DNA of 64,000 nt from Hofstenia miamia. Its lineage: Eukaryota; Xenacoelomorpha; Acoela. The stretch is from contig SCFE01000111.1 of the NCBI GenBank assembly GCA_004352715.1, positions 828,467 through 892,466 of the forward strand. Direction: 5' to 3'. Made by a program: the position numbers and the translations under genes. Under the pieces are notes generated by a model that saw only the letters and a list, made by a program, of their open reading frames with translations, did no database searches and was not told the origin of the DNA. Of the stretch, positions 58,302 to 64,000 are shown one piece after another. Positions within the stretch are counted from its first letter, which is position 1. Each line of letters begins with the position of its first letter.

Positions 58302-59366
58302 GACACACAAAAGCAACTCAACAAGGAACATGTTCCGAATACATGCACATCAAGAGAAGATATTAATATCGATTCGCTGGGTAGTGAGGAAAAAGGTTAT
58401 ATAATAAATTGCCACAGAAAATTAGTACGTATTAAAAGTATCAATGATCTCAGAGAAGGAGATCACGTGGTTTTTAAAAGATGGTATGGGATTGAGCATC
58501 ATGCAATCATTAAGAAAGTAAACACTGAATCAAATCTTATCACACTAATTGAATATGCCGCTACACAACATTCTTTGTTTGAAGTCAAAGTACAAGAAAG
58601 GACTTGTAATTTTTCTGAATTTGGAGGAGCAGATAAATATATTTATGATGGAGAATTTCCTGGTGAAGTGGTGATTAAGAGAGCAGAGAGTCGAATAAAT
58701 GAAGAAAGTTATAGCATTTTAAATAATAATTGTGAAAACTTTGCCACATGGGCAAAAACAGGCTGTAGCTATTCACAACAAAGTATTAATGCACTAGGTC
58801 ATTTGACATTGTCTTTTCGTTCAATTTTTGATAAACAAGTTGGGGATATAATTGGACGAGCTTTTCTTTCTGAAAGTGTTGGCGCATACTGTAATACATT
58901 TGGCGCCTTTCTTGGTTACCTTGGCATTCTTAAAGAATTCTTGTACAAAATTGAAAGTTCTGAAAATGAATATTCTCAAGATAAGTATGGTGATGATGTT
59001 TATCAGGAAAAGTTATTCGAACTATATTGCATCTATTCCTTTGAAATTACTCTTTTCTTGTTTGCTGCATTGTCTGTATCTTTGACAGGTCCATTGAAAA
59101 TTATTTTATCTACAGCACTAGTGTCTATGTCAGCAGTTGGTGGCAAATTCATTGGCAAATGTGTTAGTAGATGCATACGGGATAAAAGTAATTCTCACGT
59201 AGCAGATGTAATTAAGAAATTTGCAAAATGTAACATATGGTTAGCAAAAAAACTAGTGCACTTAGAAGGCCCTGTTAAAAATTCAATATATAGTTTTGTA
59301 AGGTCTGCTTCAAAATCTGTTGCATCTGGGTGGTGTAAAATTAAAAAATGGTGGCAAGGAAAGTAA
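58302..59366 (+). CDS. LRAT-domain (NlpC/P60-like) membrane protein, terminal exon
   Basis: The frame opens directly after a splice acceptor (CAATTTAG|GACACAC) and runs 354 codons to TAA, with no ATG before the domain, so one or more 5' exons are missing. Residues about 45-165 form an LRAT domain: LREGDHVVFKRWYGIEHHAI with the first catalytic His, then LITLIEYAATQHS, and the cysteine block NNNCENFATWAKTG. LRAT-type enzymes are thiol acyltransferases or phospholipases that act on lipids at membranes. In most members the second strand reads V-I/V-H-Y/L; here it is LIEY, with Glu in the His place, as far as I can align by eye. The C-terminal half has two hydrophobic segments (ITLFLFAALSVSLTGP and IILSTALVSMSAVGG) and ends with a Trp/Lys-rich tail (KKWWQGK). 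Function is inference; no specific substrate can be named. Confidence 0.8.
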   Translation, partial: DTQKQLNKEHVPNTCTSREDINIDSLGSEEKGYIINCHRKLVRIKSINDLREGDHVVFKRWYGIEHHAIIKKVNTESNLITLIEYAATQHSLFEVKVQERTCNFSEFGGADKYIYDGEFPGEVVIKRAESRINEESYSILNNNCENFATWAKTGCSYSQQSINALGHLTLSFRSIFDKQVGDIIGRAFLSESVGAYCNTFGAFLGYLGILKEFLYKIESSENEYSQDKYGDDVYQEKLFELYCIYSFEITLFLFAALSVSLTGPLKIILSTALVSMSAVGGKFIGKCVSRCIRDKSNSHVADVIKKFAKCNIWLAKKLVHLEGPVKNSIYSFVRSASKSVASGWCKIKKWWQGK

Positions 59367-59467
59367 CTAATTAAATTATTAGATTAACTTTGTCCACACA
59401 TTTAAATTTATGTGTTCGATTCAACATTTAATTATCATTCTCATTTCTATTATGTTCCTTTATTAGA

Positions 59468-59690
59468 TTCCGTTGAAAATGTACTATATGCTATTGCGAG
59501 AACTGTTTCAAAAAGGATATTTATGGATGTTCCAAATCCCTAGAAAAATTCAAATGTTTTAGGCAGTTTTGGAATTGTTGCAGTTGCATGGTCTATTTCA
59601 ACAACAGTTGTATCTGGATGGTGTAAAACAAAAAATGGTGGCAGTGAATGTTTCTAGCTAAATTTATTGGATAACATTATTCATATATTT
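59468..59690 (+). pseudogene. decayed duplicate of the LRAT-like exon 3' end
   Basis: Bases around 59470-59510 (CCGTTGAAAATGTACTATAT and RTVSKR-type codons) and 59575-59690 (TCTGGATGGTGTAAAAC, AAAAATGGTGGCA, then a spaced match to the 3' UTR) repeat the last about 100 codon-bases and following UTR of the LRAT-like exon (59270-59420), with shifts and an insertion. It has no domain of its own. Confidence 0.65.
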
Positions 59691-59699
59691 AAAGTGAAT

Positions 59700-60917
59700 T
59701 TTACTCTAATTACCAGTTACTTACCATGCTGATTTTCCTTATTTGTAATAATTGGAGAAATAATAAAATTGTCTAATTTGTTGATGATGTGCTTTCTAAG
59801 TATAATTACTGTAAATCTTTGGTATACAGAGTCCGTAATATAGTGACTGTACTCATATTGCATGATTTCCACCATTTTACAAAAAAACAAAATATCAATC
59901 TTTATTCACAATTTTGCATTCTCCAGATTTGCACCCTGCTTCAATTGGCATTAAGCAACTCAAAGACAATTATAAAATGCGGATAATGATTAATATAAAT
60001 TCAGAAATTGTGAACTAATTCAAATTTATTCTACATATTTACTTATTGCTTATGCATGTGTGTTTTATTGGGAAAGGCTTTCATAGCTATTTCCAATTTA
60101 TATTTTTATATTAATATATTTCAATATTTTTAAAATTCCATAGTATGCATTGTATTGTGACAATGCCTTGCATGCACATTAATTGAAATTTTTTGAGCTT
60201 TTTTTTAAATTAAGATTTCTGCTTATTGGTTTACCACAACAATTAAATAGACGGGAAATGATAAAGCTTACAATTGAATTAATTTCAAAATCGATTTAAA
60301 TTAAATGAAATGTACCAAATCCCTGAGTAATTAGTATAATAAATTTTATGGAATTTAAACGAGTAAATTAATTTCAAACATTCACTTTTGTTTGTTACTC
60401 AAAAATATACTCTGAGATTGCAGCTAAATATGAATGTTGGCAAGACCAGAACTCCATTATTAGTCAATTTAATTTTTTTGTGAAGTTTGAACAAATAAGA
60501 TTTGAATAGCATTTATGTGGGAAAATGTGGATTTATCAATTCAATTTTCTAATAATAATAATTTAATGGAATGAATTACTAAAGCAGTTAGTATATTTGA
60601 CCTAATTTATAAAAATTTCTAAACTAATCTGATAGTATGCTTTGCCGTTTTCAGTGTTTTTTTAATTGTGTTTTTAACCCACAAACAGAATTTTTAATTC
60701 AAAGTTGGAGAGTTACTGCTGAATAACCCAGTAGTATCATATGGTTGCAAATAATGGTAAACACATTATATAAATTTTAAGGACTAGAATTTAATTAACG
60801 TTAAACATAAGTGCAAGCTCACCACTAATTTCTTGCGGGTGTAGTTATTTGTAAAAAAGAAAGTTTAACATTGCATTTTCACTTTAATTTCTGGGCACAT
60901 TATAATAGTGTTAACCC
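59700..60917. other. AT-rich spacer
   Basis: No gene or repeat recognised. The open frame at 59789-59986 lacks any domain. Confidence 0.5.
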
Positions 60918-60919
60918 TA

Positions 60920-61860
60920 TTAAATAAGTGTACCGAATGCGAAAAAAATAATGTGGTAAACATTGCCTTTTTTACGTTTTCTAGGTATGAAGAGGACCAT
61001 ACCACTGATGATAGTGTGAAGCCAATCATTCAATAAGATATTTGGATTGAATAGTAAAGTAGGGCTGTAATGAAATTGCTTCAGATAAAGTCTGAATGAT
61101 TCAAAACATCCTTTTGAAAAAGTGAATTTAGGCAGACCATATTTCTCACTGATAATAAAGGGAAACCCCATTTCCAGTTTTAGGCTAAACAAAATAATTT
61201 TATGATCAGAGCAGATAGTATGAGAGTAGTGAAGATCACAAATGGTAGTCCCATTTGTAAGTACTAAATCCAATATATTTCCCTTTGATTGAGTAGGTTG
61301 ATAAGATGCTGACAAAAATTATGAGAGGAAAAAATGTCGAGAAAATTGTTCTCAAAAATCATATTCGAGGCACAAGAGCTCCAGTCGACACTTGGAAGAT
61401 TGAAATCACCGCACATTAGAACTTCATTATTGATATAATTATGAGATTGATTGTACCTTTTGTATTGACGAATGATGTCTTTAAGGCAGGTATCAAATAA
61501 TTTGGGATCAACTACATATTTACTACCAATTGGGAGGAGGTAAGCACATATAACAAGTAGTGAGATAGGGAAAAATCTTGTATCGTTGCACAAAGGAAAT
61601 CACAATTTATATTATTAACATCTCACATTCAGTTTGTAATTAAGAAGTATGAGAGTACCACCATGTATTCCAGATTGTCTGCCTTTACGTGCAACTATTT
61701 TATATGAAGGGATATTTAGAAAATCATTGTTAATATCTTTGGTCAACCAAGTTTCTGTTAAAATATGAGATCATGAGAAGATGACAATAGTATTCCATTA
61801 ATAGAGGTAACTTTTGATATCGTTAACAAGCCGCTGTAATTAAGTGATAAACAAGAAAGT
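60920..61860 (-). pseudogene. LINE ORF2 endonuclease domain, broken
   Basis: Apurinic/apyrimidinic-type endonuclease blocks in order: FNYSGLL-like start near 61850, WLTKDINNDFLNIPSY and RQSGIHGGTLILLNYKLNV (about 61755-61625), then LVICAYLLPIG, VLMCGDFNLPSVDWSS (catalytic Asp and Asn), and ILDLVLTNG with CSDHKIILFSL (the SDH motif). At least three frame changes or stops interrupt it. It would nick target DNA in an active element; this copy cannot. Confidence 0.82.
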
Positions 61861-62003
61861 GAGAAATTACTAAATTGTTAGTATTGCAATAACTCTCATT
61901 AATTAGTGATTTAGAATACGATCTAAGTCAACATGATCTATCCTGAGATCAAAGCCATTCCCTAGCATTTGAATTTAAGAAGAACCAGTTAACAGTAACA
62001 CGT

Positions 62004-62673
62004 TCATTCGTGTAGAACAATATGAAATGATTTTGTAATATAATCAGATCTGGAAAGGCATCTAATATGTATAGTCTGAACACCTTTTGCTTCCAAGTAA
62101 TGTATTATATCACTTTCACTTTTAGCAGGATCAAGTCGTCCCAGAAATAAATGCCTCCTAGGAAGTTTAGGAGAAACTGAAATTGAATTAGCGGCAGATG
62201 TAACCACTAGTTGCTGCATGTCCGAGTTCACGCGCTTTCTTTTCGTACACAGACTCACTGTTGTAGCTATTTAAACGATTTCGAGAAGCAGAAACTGCAA
62301 AAAATGTTTTTTGGGGGTTGAATAATAGACATGAAAGAGGATGTAGACTGACTAGAACTTTTCAAACTAGAAGCCATATCAGATCTTAATAATGCCAGGT
62401 CTTGTTGTAGAGACAAGATAGCTGAGAGCTTTCTTCTAAGCGGCCTAAATGTTGATCAACGCTAGAATTTGTGGCAGTAACAGAAGACAGATTCACTGAA
62501 GGTTCAAAATCATGAACTTCACATTTAGAACATAGCCAGAAAATTTTACCACAGTTCGACACATTCTGAACAAGGGTAAGTATACCAATGCAACTAGTAT
62601 GTTCATTACAGCATTTAACATTAACATTTTGAGCAATATTTTCGCAAATAACGCAAACACAACCGGTCGACAT
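62004..62673 (-). pseudogene. LINE ORF1 protein, zinc-finger and RNA-binding-like parts, frameshifted
   Basis: First block (62386-62673): MSTGCVCVICENIAQ, KCCNEHTSCIGIL and FWLCSKCEV give a PHD-like C-x2-C ... C-C-x3-H-x2-C ... W-x-C-x2-C zinc finger, usual at the start of CR1-type ORF1 proteins. Second block (62004-62258): RRHLFLGRLDPAKSESDIIH and SRSDYITKSFHI resemble the RRM-like domain that follows in relatives. A frame change and stops between 62258 and 62386 separate the blocks. Confidence 0.75.
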
Positions 62674-62690
62674 CGCTGTTATAATTTATA

Positions 62691-63181
62691 ATGGAGCATT
62701 TAAAAATTATATTTTCTGTTTCAGCCTCTAATATTCAGTAAAAGTCAAGCATATTTGTAATAACTTGGTCTAGCATAAGTCAATAAAGTAAAAATTTAGC
62801 AAGCAATTCCCTTTCATATAAGTAATCCTAAAAAAAGGAAATAATTTATTTAACAATGGTGTTTTTGTTTTTAGTTATAGCTTTTTTGTGTTAAAATAAA
62901 TACCAAGGAAAATTTAGACCCAAACAATTTCAAATTTTGTGAAAATTAGGTTTTTTAGGGAAAAATTATAAATTTATAAGGTCAAAGTTAGAATTTTTTA
63001 GGTATTCTAAAATATACTTTAACTCCTAACGAGAAGTTCACAGATATAATATTTAGACTACCTTTATAAGCAAAATGTATGTTGGTTTATGGGACTTCTT
63101 ACTAATGCATTCATTATTGTCTTTAGTTGTCTAGATAGAAAGTGACTGCTACCATTATTTTCATCATAACATTTTTAATAC
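62691..63181. other. AT-rich spacer upstream of the LINE
   Basis: No gene recognised. Confidence 0.5.
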
Positions 63182-63212
63182 GCACACACACACATATATA
63201 TATATATATATA
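63182..63212. repeat. (CA)n(TA)n microsatellite at gap edge
   Basis: CA then TA dinucleotides running straight into the terminal N run. Confidence 0.95.
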
Positions 63213-64000
63213 NNNNNNNNNNNNNNNNNNNNNNNNNNNNNNNNNNNNNNNNNNNNNNNNNNNNNNNNNNNNNNNNNNNNNNNNNNNNNNNNNNNNNNNN
63301 NNNNNNNNNNNNNNNNNNNNNNNNNNNNNNNNNNNNNNNNNNNNNNNNNNNNNNNNNNNNNNNNNNNNNNNNNNNNNNNNNNNNNNNNNNNNNNNNNNNN
63401 NNNNNNNNNNNNNNNNNNNNNNNNNNNNNNNNNNNNNNNNNNNNNNNNNNNNNNNNNNNNNNNNNNNNNNNNNNNNNNNNNNNNNNNNNNNNNNNNNNNN
63501 NNNNNNNNNNNNNNNNNNNNNNNNNNNNNNNNNNNNNNNNNNNNNNNNNNNNNNNNNNNNNNNNNNNNNNNNNNNNNNNNNNNNNNNNNNNNNNNNNNNN
63601 NNNNNNNNNNNNNNNNNNNNNNNNNNNNNNNNNNNNNNNNNNNNNNNNNNNNNNNNNNNNNNNNNNNNNNNNNNNNNNNNNNNNNNNNNNNNNNNNNNNN
63701 NNNNNNNNNNNNNNNNNNNNNNNNNNNNNNNNNNNNNNNNNNNNNNNNNNNNNNNNNNNNNNNNNNNNNNNNNNNNNNNNNNNNNNNNNNNNNNNNNNNN
63801 NNNNNNNNNNNNNNNNNNNNNNNNNNNNNNNNNNNNNNNNNNNNNNNNNNNNNNNNNNNNNNNNNNNNNNNNNNNNNNNNNNNNNNNNNNNNNNNNNNNN
63901 NNNNNNNNNNNNNNNNNNNNNNNNNNNNNNNNNNNNNNNNNNNNNNNNNNNNNNNNNNNNNNNNNNNNNNNNNNNNNNNNNNNNNNNNNNNNNNNNNNNN
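63213..64000. other. assembly gap (N run to the end of the window)
   Basis: All bases are N. Confidence 0.99.

Larger units (their letters stand above)
60918..62690 (-). mobile_element. 5' half of a CR1/L2-like LINE, reverse transcriptase absent
   Basis: On the minus strand ORF1 (from 62673) is followed by the endonuclease domain of ORF2 (about 61860-60920). Nothing resembling a reverse transcriptase follows below 60918. LINE copies normally lose their 5' end, so loss of the 3' half suggests a later deletion or rearrangement, or insertion of other DNA. Confidence 0.8.

Noticed and set aside
58852-59085. Hydrophobic open frame inside the LRAT-like exon
   Set aside because: Shadow in another frame of the LRAT-like coding exon.

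Overview
The window is a draft-quality, AT-rich (by eye about two thirds or more A+T) animal nuclear sequence. The genes are split by GT-AG introns, there are no operons or bacterial signals, and an acetylcholine-receptor-type ion channel gene points to a metazoan with neurons. The mix of mobile elements, a four-exon GT31 glycosyltransferase and an LRAT-like gene would suit a cnidarian such as a hydrozoan, but that placement is inference and another AT-rich invertebrate is possible. Long N runs (1-435, 27470-28469, 56062-56160, 63213-64000) and five single N bases mark scaffold joins; most lie in or next to (TA)n tracts.

Layout. 436-9049 is almost gene-free, with microsatellites, a small duplicated segment and a 14-bp-arm hairpin. 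A broken mariner/Tc1-type transposase lies at 9050-9960. 16223-18590 is a complete DNA transposon with 12-bp inverted ends, a TTAT target duplication and a decayed transposase-like reading frame. 18931-26251 is an apparently intact four-exon gene for a type II membrane beta-1,3-glycosyltransferase (GT31), with a MITE in intron 1. 28968-33976 is a 2504-bp segment present twice in tandem around a single N, each copy with a dead hAT transposase. 37122-51122 (minus strand) holds four recognised exons of a cys-loop (nicotinic acetylcholine-type) receptor subunit: end of the ligand-binding domain, M2, M3 plus cytoplasmic loop, and M4 plus C-terminus. The M1 exon and the 5' exons were not located. 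A roughly 765-bp copy of the region carrying the ligand-binding exon is inserted out of order at 38645-39408 after a single N, which looks like an assembly artefact. 52309-54856 is a full-length piggyBac transposon with TTAA target duplication, an intact transposase with a 61-bp intron, and a 16-bp palindrome present three times. 58302-59366 is a large terminal exon of an LRAT-domain (NlpC/P60-like) membrane protein, with a decayed copy of its 3' end just downstream. 60918-62690 (minus strand) is the 5' half of a CR1/L2-like LINE (ORF1 plus endonuclease) that lacks its reverse transcriptase; two other LINE scraps are at 47280-47465 and 57096-57317.

The three host genes (glycosyltransferase, receptor channel, LRAT-like protein) have no evident shared pathway. 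The rest is mobile DNA in various stages of decay, plus unannotated AT-rich spacer. I found no tRNA, rRNA, CRISPR or operon-like structure, and nothing that I would call a wholly new system. The least familiar items are the unclassified transposon at 16223-18590, the repeated palindrome of the piggyBac ends, and the LRAT-like protein with an altered active-site motif and a hydrophobic C-terminal half.
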